This document shows, piece after piece, positions 1 to 6,983 of a stretch of 10,311 bases of DNA (positions within the stretch are counted from its first letter, which is position 1; the number at the start of each line of letters is the position of its first letter). The stretch is from JALHMQ01 sp020248785 (lineage in GTDB: Bacteria; Pseudomonadota; Gammaproteobacteria; Burkholderiales; Burkholderiaceae_F), in contig JBKDNL010000234.1 in the NCBI GenBank assembly GCA_046343415.1, positions 1 through 10,311 of the forward strand, read 5' to 3'. The notes beneath the pieces were generated by a model. It made no database searches. It saw nothing but the letters and a program-made list of their open reading frames with translations, and was not told the origin of the DNA. Both the position numbers and the translations under genes were made by a program.

Positions 1-1
1 C

Positions 2-436
2 GACCTCGCGCTGACGCGCGAGCTGCGGCTGAAGCTCGATCCCTGGCTGGAATCGACCGAGGCGCTTGGCCCGTTGATCGATCCCAATGTGCATAGCTGC
101 GGCTCGGTGCCGCCCCCCGGCCACCGTGAACTGTCGCACCCCGAGCCGGGCTTCTACACCGTCGGCGTGAAGAGCTACGGCCGGGCACCAACCTTCCTAA
201 TGCTCACCGGCTACGAGCAGGTGCGCTCGGTCGTTGCTGCGCTGGCCGGCGACTTGGCTGCGGCCGACCAGGTGGAGCTGGTGCTGCCCGAGACCGGAAT
301 ATGCAGCACGACGGGTCATGCCGAGGCTGGCACGGCAGCGTCGGAGGCGGCGTGCTGCGGGACGCCGGTGGCCACGGTGAGCGCACGCATCGCCGTGCGC
401 CGCAAGGACACTGCGCCCGCGCAGTGCAACGCGTAG
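2..436 (+). CDS. FAD/NAD(P)-dependent flavoprotein oxidoreductase, C-terminal part (5' end outside window)
   Basis: The reading frame is open from the first full codon at base 2, so the gene begins before the window; 144 residues are visible. The segment LIDPNVHSCG, then HRELSHPEPGFY and SYGRAPTFLM, followed by TGYEQVRSV, matches my recollection of the C-terminal end of pyridine-nucleotide-type flavoproteins that sit next to MFS permeases in arsenic-resistance clusters (sometimes called ArsO-like). The nucleotide-binding Rossmann domains would lie upstream and cannot be checked. The tail carries several cysteines: C33, C101 and an adjacent pair C118-C119 followed by Gly (fragment numbering), suggesting thiol chemistry or soft-metal binding. 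It ends in TAG 5 nt before the GTG start of the MFS gene, which implies co-transcription. The family call is moderately sure; the arsenic link is inferred from remembered gene context, not proven here. Confidence 0.75.
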   Translation, partial: DLALTRELRLKLDPWLESTEALGPLIDPNVHSCGSVPPPGHRELSHPEPGFYTVGVKSYGRAPTFLMLTGYEQVRSVVAALAGDLAAADQVELVLPETGICSTTGHAEAGTAASEAACCGTPVATVSARIAVRRKDTAPAQCNA

Positions 437-441
437 CTGAC

Positions 442-1644
442 GTGAGCCTGGTGGCCGGCGCGCAGCAACGCGAGCCCTGGCGGCTCGTCATCGCTCTCGG
501 CATCACGCAGATCACGTCCTGGGGCTCGGTCTACTACCTGTTCGCGCTGCTGCTGCAGCCGGTGCAGCGCGAGCTTGCGCTGTCCAAGCCGCTGGCGGTG
601 GGCGCATTCTCGCTGGCGCTGCTGATCTCCGGCCTGCTTGCGCCGCGCATCGGCGCCTGGATCGACGCGCACGGCGGGCGACGGCCGATGGTGCTCGGCT
701 CGCTGCTGATGGCGGCGGGACTGTTCCTGCTGTCGCAAGCGCATGGCGCTGCCGCGTTCTATGCGGTGTGGGCGCTGTTGGGCGTCGCCATGGCGCTCAC
801 GCTGTACGACCCCGCGTTTGCAGTCGTTACGCGTGCTTCCACGCTCAACTACCGGCGGGCGATCACGGTGCTAACGCTCTTTGGCGGCCTTGCGAGCACG
901 GTGTTCTGGCCGCTCACCCAGGCGCTGATCGATGAGCTCGGCTGGCGCGGCGCGGTGCAGGTCCTGGCCCTGATCAACCTCGCGGTCTGCGTGCCGCTGC
1001 ACCTGACCTTGCCCAGCGGCGAGCGGGCGAGCCCGCCGCCCGGTGCGGCCGCGGCGCCGTCGCTCAACGTGCGCGAGGTGCTGCGCGATCCGCGCTTCTA
1101 TCTGCTCGCGGGCGCCTTCACCGCCAACATCCTCGTGTTCTCGGCGATGGCCGTGCACATGATCGCGATGCTCGAGGCCAAGGGCATGAGCGCGGCACAG
1201 GCGGCCGCGCTGGGCGCGCTGATCGGTCCGATGCAGGTGGCGGGCCGGCTCGCCGAGATCGCCCTGGCGCGGCAGCTAAGCGTGCAGCGGGTGGGGCTTG
1301 CCGCCGCCGTGCTCCTGCCGCTGTCGCTGCTGGTCTTCGCTGGCGTCGATCTGCACGGCGCCGCGTTCCTGCTCTTTGCCGTGCTCTATGGCACGGGCAA
1401 TGGCGTGATGACGATCGTGCGCGGCGCCATTGCCGTGGAGCTCTATGGCCGCGATCACTACGGGGCCGTCAATGGCGCGCTCGCCGCACCGGTGCTGGTG
1501 GCCAAGGCCGCCGGGCCGCTGCTGGCGGCGCTGATGTTCGGCGCCGCCGGGCACTACAACGGCGTGCTCGCGTTGCTGACCGCAGTGGCCGTGCTGGCCG
1601 TCGTCCTGCTGTGGGCCGCGACGCGTCGGCCCGCCGCGGCCTGA
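442..1644 (+). CDS. MFS transporter, 12-TM, possibly metalloid/organoarsenical efflux
   Basis: This predicts a 400-residue inner-membrane transporter with about twelve hydrophobic helices, the usual MFS size. Helix 1 covers about residues 14-38 and contains the segment ITQITSWGSVYY. The MFS motif A between helices 2 and 3 is clear at about residues 71-81 (GAWIDAHGGRR). A loop at about residues 190-215, rich in Pro and Ala, separates the two six-helix halves. I chose GTG at 442 because residues encoded upstream of it in the same frame (301-441) are not transporter-like and would overlap the flavoprotein gene; from 442 the protein begins just before helix 1, and the intergenic gap is only 5 nt. 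No strong Shine-Dalgarno is visible, which fits translational coupling. With the flavoprotein it probably forms an oxidise-and-export pair; substrate is unknown, arsenic compounds being the best guess from context. The stop lies 18 nt from the convergent peptidase gene. Confidence 0.88.
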   Translation: MSLVAGAQQREPWRLVIALGITQITSWGSVYYLFALLLQPVQRELALSKPLAVGAFSLALLISGLLAPRIGAWIDAHGGRRPMVLGSLLMAAGLFLLSQAHGAAAFYAVWALLGVAMALTLYDPAFAVVTRASTLNYRRAITVLTLFGGLASTVFWPLTQALIDELGWRGAVQVLALINLAVCVPLHLTLPSGERASPPPGAAAAPSLNVREVLRDPRFYLLAGAFTANILVFSAMAVHMIAMLEAKGMSAAQAAALGALIGPMQVAGRLAEIALARQLSVQRVGLAAAVLLPLSLLVFAGVDLHGAAFLLFAVLYGTGNGVMTIVRGAIAVELYGRDHYGAVNGALAAPVLVAKAAGPLLAALMFGAAGHYNGVLALLTAVAVLAVVLLWAATRRPAAA

Positions 1645-1662
1645 CGGCCCACGCCAGCAGCT

Positions 1663-3865
1663 CTACTTCGGCTGGAACTCCGGCACGCCCATCTGCCAGA
1701 GCATGAACGACCAGATGTCGACCAATTGCTCCTGCGACTGCGCGCGGCTGGCGCCGCCGCCGTGGCCGAGCTGGTAATCCAGCCGCATCAGCACCGGGCC
1801 GCCGGTGGTCGCACTGGCCAGGCGGTTGGCGTACTTGCTGCTCTGCCAGACCGCCACGCGCGTGTCGTTCACGCCGTGCACGAGCATCACCGCCGGGTAG
1901 CGCACGCCCGGCATGATATGGTGGTAGCTCGACATCGCGTGCAGCGCCTTGAAGCCGGCCGGGTCCTTCACGGTGCCAAATTCCGGCACGTTGGCCAGGC
2001 CATTGGGATCGAGTTCCGCACGCACCGTGTCCATCACGGGCACGGCCGGCACGGCGGCGGCAAACAGGTCCGGCCGCTCGTTGATCGCCATGCCGACGAA
2101 GATGCCCCCCGCGCTGCCGCCGAAGATCGCGAGGCGCTGCGGCGAGGTGTACTTCTGCTCGATCAACCACTGCGCCACGGCAATGCCGTCGCGCCATGTG
2201 TTGGACTTGGTGGCCTTATGTCCCGCCAGGTGCCACTCGGTGCCAAAGATGCCGCCGCCGCGCACATGCGCATAGACGTACACCCCGCCGCGCTCCAGCC
2301 AGGCGAGCAGGCGCGGGTTGAAGGCCGGGTCCTCGGTGATGCCGTAGGACCCATAGCCGTACAGCACGGTGGGGTTGCTTCCGTCGCGCTTGACGTCGGC
2401 GCGGCCGAGGATCGACACCGGGATCTGCGTTCCATCCGGCGCGGGCACCATCACCTCGCGCGCAACCAGGCCGGCCGGCGCGTCGAAGGCACCGGCGCGC
2501 GCCAGCGTGATCGGTGCCGGTGCGCTGCCCGGCGCATAGACGAAGCGCTGCGTGGCGCGCGTCCAGCCATTGACGCTGAACAGCATGCCGTCCTGGTTGG
2601 CGTCGGCCGACAGGACGCTCACCGTGCCTTCGAACGGCAGGGCAATCGACTGGGCTTGGGGCGCGGCATGCGGCAGGCGCGTGAGCTGCATGGTCGCACC
2701 GCGGCGCGTGATGAGGTAGGCGCCATCGCGCGCCCCGGCCACACTCACCAGCACCTGGTCGCCGGCGGCGACCACGACCCCGGCCTTGGCAAGCTCCGGC
2801 GCGCTGAGAGGCATGCGCAGCAGGCGATGGCGTGGCGCGCCCTTGGCCGACAGCGCGTAGATCCAGTCGCGCGTCACCGCGTAGTCGCGCACCTGATCGC
2901 TGGCATCGATCACCTTGCGCCACTGCGCCCGGCCTTCCGTGGCTGCCTTGATGTCGCCGATGAACAGCACGCGATTGCGATCCACCCCGAGGCTGACATT
3001 CAGCGCCGCGAACGGCGTGCCCGGGATCTCGGCGATGGTCCCGCCGGCGAACAACGGCAGCTTGAGCTCGGGATTACGCAGCGGACTGAAGACCGGCCGT
3101 GCCTGGCGCGTGCTCAACGACAGGGAAATGCGTGGTGCGATCACCGAACTTCTCGGTGTCGGGCATCGTCTCGTAGCCCTCGCGCAGCCGGCTGAAGAAC
3201 AGGCCGCTGCCATCGCGCAGCCAGCTTGCGCCCGAGAAGCGGATGCGGTCGATCGGTGCCATGATGTCCTGGCCGGCGGCAACGTCCATCACGTGCAACG
3301 CGCCGATCTCGCTGCCGCCCACCTGCAGGGTGTACGCAACAAAGCCGCCGTCGTGCGAGGGCGCGAAGTCGAGGATCGCCAGCGGCTTCCCGGCGCGCTT
3401 GCCCAGCGCTTCGGCATCGACCAGCACGCGATCGGCGCCGCCGACACCGTCGCGCATCACCAGCTTGAACTGGTTCTCGCCGGGATCGCGGCGCGTGAAA
3501 AACAGGCGCCCGCTGTCCGTGCGGCGCAGCGCCTGCAGTTGCCCCGCTGCCGCCGCGTCGATCTCTCGCACGCGCTGCAGGAGCGCCTCGCGGCCAGGAA
3601 GGCGCGCCAGGATCTGCTGCGTCGCCTCCGCCTGCGACTTCTTCCAGCCGGCGACGGTCGGGTCGCTGACGTTTTCCGCGAAGCGCCACGGATCGTCGAC
3701 GCGCACGCCGTGCATGCTGTCCGTCACGGGCTGCGGCGGCAGCGGCGCCGGCACGGTCACACCGGCCACGCTGCGGGGCGCGGGCGCCTGGCCGGTCGGG
3801 CTCGCGCAGGAGGTCAAGACGATCATGCTGGCGAGCAGCATCGGCAAGGCAGGCAGGCGTCGCAT
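1663..3865 (-). pseudogene. Prolyl oligopeptidase-family (S9) serine peptidase, lipoprotein, frameshifted
   Basis: Two overlapping minus-strand frames together encode one S9 peptidase of about 733 residues. The 5' frame (3865 down to about 3127) starts with a lipoprotein signal, MRRLPALPMLLASMIVLTSC, with lipobox L-T-S-C, so the enzyme is predicted to be membrane-anchored outside the cytoplasm. It continues with the family N-terminus (HGVRVDDPWRF) and propeller strands. The 3' frame (about 3099 down to 1663) carries the rest of the propeller and the alpha/beta-hydrolase domain, including HVRGGGIFGTEWH. The triad is intact: Ser about 584 in GGSAGG (codon 2113-2115), Asp about 667 in VNDTRV (1864-1866) and His about 701 in LGHGGG (1762-1764), with spacing like pig prolyl oligopeptidase. 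The break lies between 3099 and 3127: one extra base, or two missing. As read, the product stops at 3074 after 263 residues with no catalytic domain. It could be a pseudogene or a sequence error. A candidate -10 (TATAGT, 3916-3921) lies 50 nt upstream of the start. Confidence 0.88.
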
Positions 3866-4024
3866 CGGAAGTCCGTGGAAAACGTGCAGCTCGGTCGCGC
3901 TGCAGGAGGCGCAGGACTATAGCTGCCGAGCTTGCCATCGCCGACCCCGATCGCTGAAGATGCCGCATAGGCAGGCAGCGCAGCCGTCGTCCGCTGTCGT
4001 CCCGTTTCGGTCAAGACACCTCGC

Positions 4025-5197
4025 ATGCGTCATCACCCGCGCTGGTTCGGCGTCCATCGCTGGCTGGGACTCGTCCTCGGGCTGTGGTTCGCGCTCGTTG
4101 GGCTCACGGGCAGCGTGCTGGCGTTCGAGGAGCCGATCGACGCCTGGCTCAACCCGTCGCTGCTGGTGGCGCGCGAGCACGGGCCGGCGCTGCCACTGCG
4201 GGCCATCGTTGAGCGTGCGCGCGAGCTAGGGCACGTGGAGCGCATCCGACCGCCCGCGGCCGAAGGCGAGGTCTACCGGTTGCTGGTTCGCACGCAGCCG
4301 CTGCGCCGCGTCGGCGTGCAGCGCGTGGAGGCGATGCTCGACCCGGCCAGCGGTGCGCTGCTGGGCACCCGCAGCGCCGAGGCGCTCGGCCTGTCGCCGC
4401 CCCTGTTGATGCAGACGCTGTACGAGTTCCATCGCAACGTGCTGCTCGGCAATGCCGGCTCGAACATCGTCGGTATCGCCGGCACGCTGCTGTTCATCTG
4501 CGCGCTGAGCGGCCTCGTCCTGGCCTGGCCAACGCATGGCCAGCATTGGCGCCGGCTGCTCAAGGTCAACTGGCGCGCCTCGCTCACGCGCATTGCCTTC
4601 GACACCCATCGCGCAGCCGGCGCGCTGACCGCCTTGCTGCTGGTGCTCGCGACGCTGACAGGGCTCACGCTCGTCTACGTGAACTACGTGAGAGACGCGG
4701 TCAACCTCGTGTCCCGGGTCGAGTCGTTTCCGACGATTCCCTGGCGCACCACCACCGGCGACCCCGCGGCGCTCGACACGCTGGTGCAGGCGGTGCGCAA
4801 AGCGCACCCGGACGCGCTGATCCGCGAGATCCGCGTGCCGGCGGGACAGCTGTCCGGCTACCAGTTCTTCCTGCAGCGCCCCGGCGATGCCTATCGCCTG
4901 GGCGACACCATCGTGTGGGCGCATCCGGTCAGCGCGGAGATCCTGGTCGAGCGCAGTGAGCGCACGCGCACCGCAGGCGAGACCTTCATGCACTGGCTCT
5001 TTCCCCTGCACAGCGGCACCGCCTTCGGCACCGGCGGCATGGTCGCCATGAGCGTGGCGGGTGTGGCGCCGCTCGTGCTGGTTCTGACCGGTCTGTGGGT
5101 GTGGTTGCGCAAGCGCCCGGGGGAACGCTTGGCAGCGCAGCGCGCACGCCAACGCGGGCGGACCCAGCAGAGCAGCAACTCCCCGCGTACCCGGTAG
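4025..5197 (+). CDS. PepSY-associated TM helix (PepSY-TM) membrane protein
   Basis: A 390-residue inner-membrane protein with four helices at about residues 13-34, 146-167, 196-220 and 339-361, a typical size for the family. Family landmarks are HRWLGL at 11-16 at the mouth of helix 1, LYEFHRNVLLG (His136) before helix 2, DTHRAAG (His195) before helix 3, and HWLFPLHSG (His323 and His329) before helix 4. The conserved histidines next to helices are suggestive of redox or haem-type ligands. The two extracytoplasmic stretches (about 35-145 and 221-338) correspond to PepSY-like regions. Relatives often sit beside TonB-dependent siderophore receptors and are proposed to act in ferric-siderophore reduction, but no receptor or other iron gene is present here, so the role is open. 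The ATG at 4025 puts HRW at the expected place; no clear ribosome-binding site precedes it. The basic Arg/Gln-rich tail after 362 is cytoplasmic. It is divergent from the peptidase and converges on the MerR remnant. Confidence 0.9.
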   Translation: MRHHPRWFGVHRWLGLVLGLWFALVGLTGSVLAFEEPIDAWLNPSLLVAREHGPALPLRAIVERARELGHVERIRPPAAEGEVYRLLVRTQPLRRVGVQRVEAMLDPASGALLGTRSAEALGLSPPLLMQTLYEFHRNVLLGNAGSNIVGIAGTLLFICALSGLVLAWPTHGQHWRRLLKVNWRASLTRIAFDTHRAAGALTALLLVLATLTGLTLVYVNYVRDAVNLVSRVESFPTIPWRTTTGDPAALDTLVQAVRKAHPDALIREIRVPAGQLSGYQFFLQRPGDAYRLGDTIVWAHPVSAEILVERSERTRTAGETFMHWLFPLHSGTAFGTGGMVAMSVAGVAPLVLVLTGLWVWLRKRPGERLAAQRARQRGRTQQSSNSPRTR

Positions 5198-5252
5198 TCG
5201 ATCCTTGGCAGCGTGTCGTTCGCCCTGCGCCATGCTCCGGCCGGCCCGGCGG

Positions 5253-5638
5253 TCAGGTCATGATCTCTTCGAGCACCGGCCCCGCGAGCGCACGCCGCTT
5301 TTGAACTCGTCCGACAGGCGTTGCAGTGTCCGCCGGATCATCCGCAGCTCGCCGATGCGGGCGTCCAGCTGCGCGATATGCCGCTCGGCCATCGACTTGA
5401 CGTCGCCGGTAGCACGCTCGGTGTCCTGCCACAGCGCCAACAGATCGCTGATCTCCTTGATCGAGAACCCGAGGTCGCGCGCCCGCCGCACGAAGCGCAG
5501 CGTGTTCACGTCGTTCTCGTCGCAGATCCGGTAGCCCGCGCTGGTGCGATGGGCCTTGCCCAACAGCCCGACCTACTCGTAGTGTCGGATCATCTTGGCC
5601 GAAACGTCGGCGGCCTCGGCCGCCTGCTTGATGCTCAT
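5253..5638 (-). pseudogene. CueR-like MerR-family metal regulator, decayed (internal stop and C-terminal frame change)
   Basis: From ATG at 5638 the minus strand reads MSIKQAAEAADVSAKMIRHYE, then an in-frame TAG (5573-5575), then VGLLGKAHRTSAGYRICDEN and NDVNTLRFVRRARDLGFS. This is the N-terminal winged-helix domain and start of the dimerisation helix of the copper-responsive MerR subgroup. RHYE is normally followed by Gln, so a single CAG-to-TAG change explains the stop at codon 22. Tyr is usual where YRIC has Cys. The long helix runs to LQRLSDEF, after which this frame ends at 5258 without the two metal-binding loop cysteines. A neighbouring frame ending at 5253 reads GPVLEEIM, like the family's terminal CP(V/I)LEE segment, so a second lesion is likely. 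In-frame ATGs also occur at 5692, 5704 and 5710, so the original start could be earlier. The longest product after the stop would lack the recognition helix-turn-helix. Normal relatives activate copper efflux genes; none is visible here. Confidence 0.85.
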
Positions 5639-5999
5639 CCAGCCGCGCCGTCGCGCGCCGGCCAGCTCGACGTCCGATCGTGCGCTGTCCATCTCGATTG
5701 CCATGTCCATTCCTGGTTCTATGCCCTGTCGAGGAGCCCGTCAGCCCGCCCCGTCGTTCGCCTCTGTAGCCCGCCGCCGCGCCAAGCGCGCAGTCCCGCG
5801 ACCCCTCGCGTGTGGCCATGCCATGCCGCACGACCTTCGGCCCGCACCACGTGCTCGCGCCAATGCGCCCGATGATCAAGCGAAGCCCATCGAATCTGCT
5901 GATGCGAGCGCGGCCGACGCACGCGCGTGCAAGCACGGTGCCCGCAATGTCACGCCTTTGCCTTGCGGATCGCGGCAATCGGCACAGCCCGCGGGTAAG

Positions 6000-6035
6000 G
6001 TTTGCCGCTGCTCGCTCGTTTGCCGCTGCTCACTT
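6000..6035. repeat. Tandem duplication of an 18-bp unit
   Basis: Two adjacent 18-base units, gtttgccgctgctcgctc (6000-6017) and gtttgccgctgctcactt (6018-6035), differ at only two positions. The unit length is a multiple of three, but no supported gene crosses it. It looks like a simple slippage duplication in non-coding DNA. Confidence 0.85.
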
Positions 6036-6044
6036 GCATAGGTT

Positions 6045-6057
6045 GACCCCGGGGGTC
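6045..6057. promoter_or_regulatory. 13-bp palindrome GACCCC-G-GGGGTC, possible operator
   Basis: A perfect inverted repeat with 6-bp arms around one G overlaps a TTGACC hexamer (6043-6048) that resembles a -35 box. MerR-type regulators bind dyads placed in long promoter spacers, and a MerR remnant lies about 400 bp away. However, I see no matching -10 at a 19-20 bp spacing, and GC-rich DNA makes such palindromes by chance. Functional assignment is weak. Confidence 0.2.
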
Positions 6058-6185
6058 TCATCAGGGACGCTGGAGTTGCGCGGCGCACCGCCGGACCACG
6101 GGCTTCCGTCCAAACATCACCTCACCACGCCGGTGACAGAGTGAGAGTCAACCCCTGCGAGGGGCGATCTGGCGAGATATCCGAC

Positions 6186-6974
6186 CTAGCACCGTGCCGG
6201 TGGATCCTGGAAGCCTTGACGACGATAGGTGAGCACGAGTGTGTCGCGCCAGCCCGCACGCTCGCCGGCGGCGGCGGCCGACTGGATCGGTGTGGTCTCG
6301 TGGATGACGCGGGCATCGTCGAGCAGCAGTGCGCTGAACGGCTCGACCAAGGTAAAGCGCACACCGAAGGGCGCATCGGCCTGGAACACCCGTGTCTCGC
6401 CACCCCTGACCCGCTGCCGCTGCACCAAGATCACGGCGACGAAGTCCACACCGTCGCGATGCGCGCCCTCGGGCGTCGGACGGCCGATGCCCTGTGCGGT
6501 GTCGATGCGAAACTGGTGTGCCTCGATGAACCAGCGTTCCACATGTTGCGTCGCCGAGGCCGCGAAGAGCCGACCGAGGCCGGTCAGTAGCCCGGTCCAG
6601 GCTGGCGCTTCATCCAGCGCACAGGCAACCGGCTGGAACCAACGCTCGATGCCGCCGTGCAAAGCGTTGTAGTCCGTCGGCTGCCAGTGAGCCCGGTGCG
6701 CCACGCGCACCAAGGTCTGCGGCAGATCGAGCGTGTAGGACGCATGGCGCCGAAATCGATAGGCGCCTCCGTCGAGCAGGTGCGGGTCGGGCGGCAGATC
6801 GTCCCAGGCCGTGGTGAGCGACGTGGCATCGGCACCGCCGATGGCGCGCAAAGCGGCCGCGTCGAGCAGCGCAAAGCCCTGGCGGTGCAAGGTCTCGGCC
6901 GGAGCGTCGGACGACAGCGTCCAGCCGAGCGGCGGTGAGCCGGACGTTGTCGCGATGTGCGCGGTGCTGCTCAT
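6186..6974 (-). CDS. 2-oxoglutarate/Fe(II)-dependent dioxygenase (2OG-Fe_Oxy_2, amino-acid hydroxylase type)
   Basis: A complete 262-residue cytoplasmic protein; no signal peptide or membrane segment. The double-stranded beta-helix core shows the iron ligands: His172 and Asp174 in PEGAHRDGVDF, and distal His225 in DDARVIHETTP. Arg243 in WRDTLVLTYRR is the likely 2-oxoglutarate carboxylate anchor. The segment RVRGGETRVF at about 188-197 is also typical of Pfam 2OG-Fe_Oxy_2 (PF10014), whose characterised members (for example Bacillus isoleucine dioxygenase) hydroxylate free aliphatic L-amino acids. The substrate here is unknown. The N-terminal 30 residues are Ser/Pro-rich and variable. ATG at 6974 is taken as start because it lies 9 nt past the stop of the upstream kinase remnant; no good Shine-Dalgarno stands at the usual distance, though AGAGGA lies about 25 nt upstream. 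It may have been co-transcribed with that kinase. No biosynthetic or transport partner is adjacent. Confidence 0.85.
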   Translation of the reverse strand: MSSTAHIATTSGSPPLGWTLSSDAPAETLHRQGFALLDAAALRAIGGADATSLTTAWDDLPPDPHLLDGGAYRFRRHASYTLDLPQTLVRVAHRAHWQPTDYNALHGGIERWFQPVACALDEAPAWTGLLTGLGRLFAASATQHVERWFIEAHQFRIDTAQGIGRPTPEGAHRDGVDFVAVILVQRQRVRGGETRVFQADAPFGVRFTLVEPFSALLLDDARVIHETTPIQSAAAAGERAGWRDTLVLTYRRQGFQDPPARC

Positions 6975-6983
6975 GGGGCGAGG

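Larger units (their letters stand above)
5711..6185. other. Gene-free stretch between the MerR remnant and the dioxygenase gene
   Basis: I find no convincing protein in any frame. The open frames here are Arg/Ala/Pro-rich and look like GC-driven noise. The stretch contains the 18-bp tandem repeat, the GACCCC/GGGGTC palindrome, and a small hairpin (CCCCT-GCG-AGGGG, 6152-6164) just past the dioxygenase stop. The hairpin could weakly terminate that transcript but lacks a following U tract. The stretch would contain any promoter for the ancestral MerR gene. Confidence 0.5.

Noticed and set aside
301..441. Longer start for the MFS gene at 301
   Set aside because: It overlaps the flavoprotein gene by over 130 nt, and the extra 47 residues are not membrane-like; GTG at 442 fits the family N-terminus.
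3099..3127. Programmed ribosomal frameshifting in the peptidase
   Set aside because: No canonical slippery heptamer, no adjacent stop of the prfB type, and S9 peptidases are not known for recoding.
1726..3195. Long plus-strand open frame (489 codons) opposite the peptidase
   Set aside because: His/Arg-rich translation with no domain pattern; it is the antisense shadow of the peptidase gene, whose triad motifs are clear.
2915..3922. Plus-strand open frame opposite the peptidase N-terminus
   Set aside because: Low-complexity, Arg/Ala-rich antisense shadow.
4226..5233. Minus-strand 335-codon frame opposite the PepSY protein
   Set aside because: Gln/Arg/His-rich antisense shadow; the plus-strand gene has family motifs and membrane helices.
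6152..6164. Hairpin CCCCT-GCG-AGGGG as a rho-independent terminator
   Set aside because: Only a 5-bp stem and no U tract on either strand; too weak to call.
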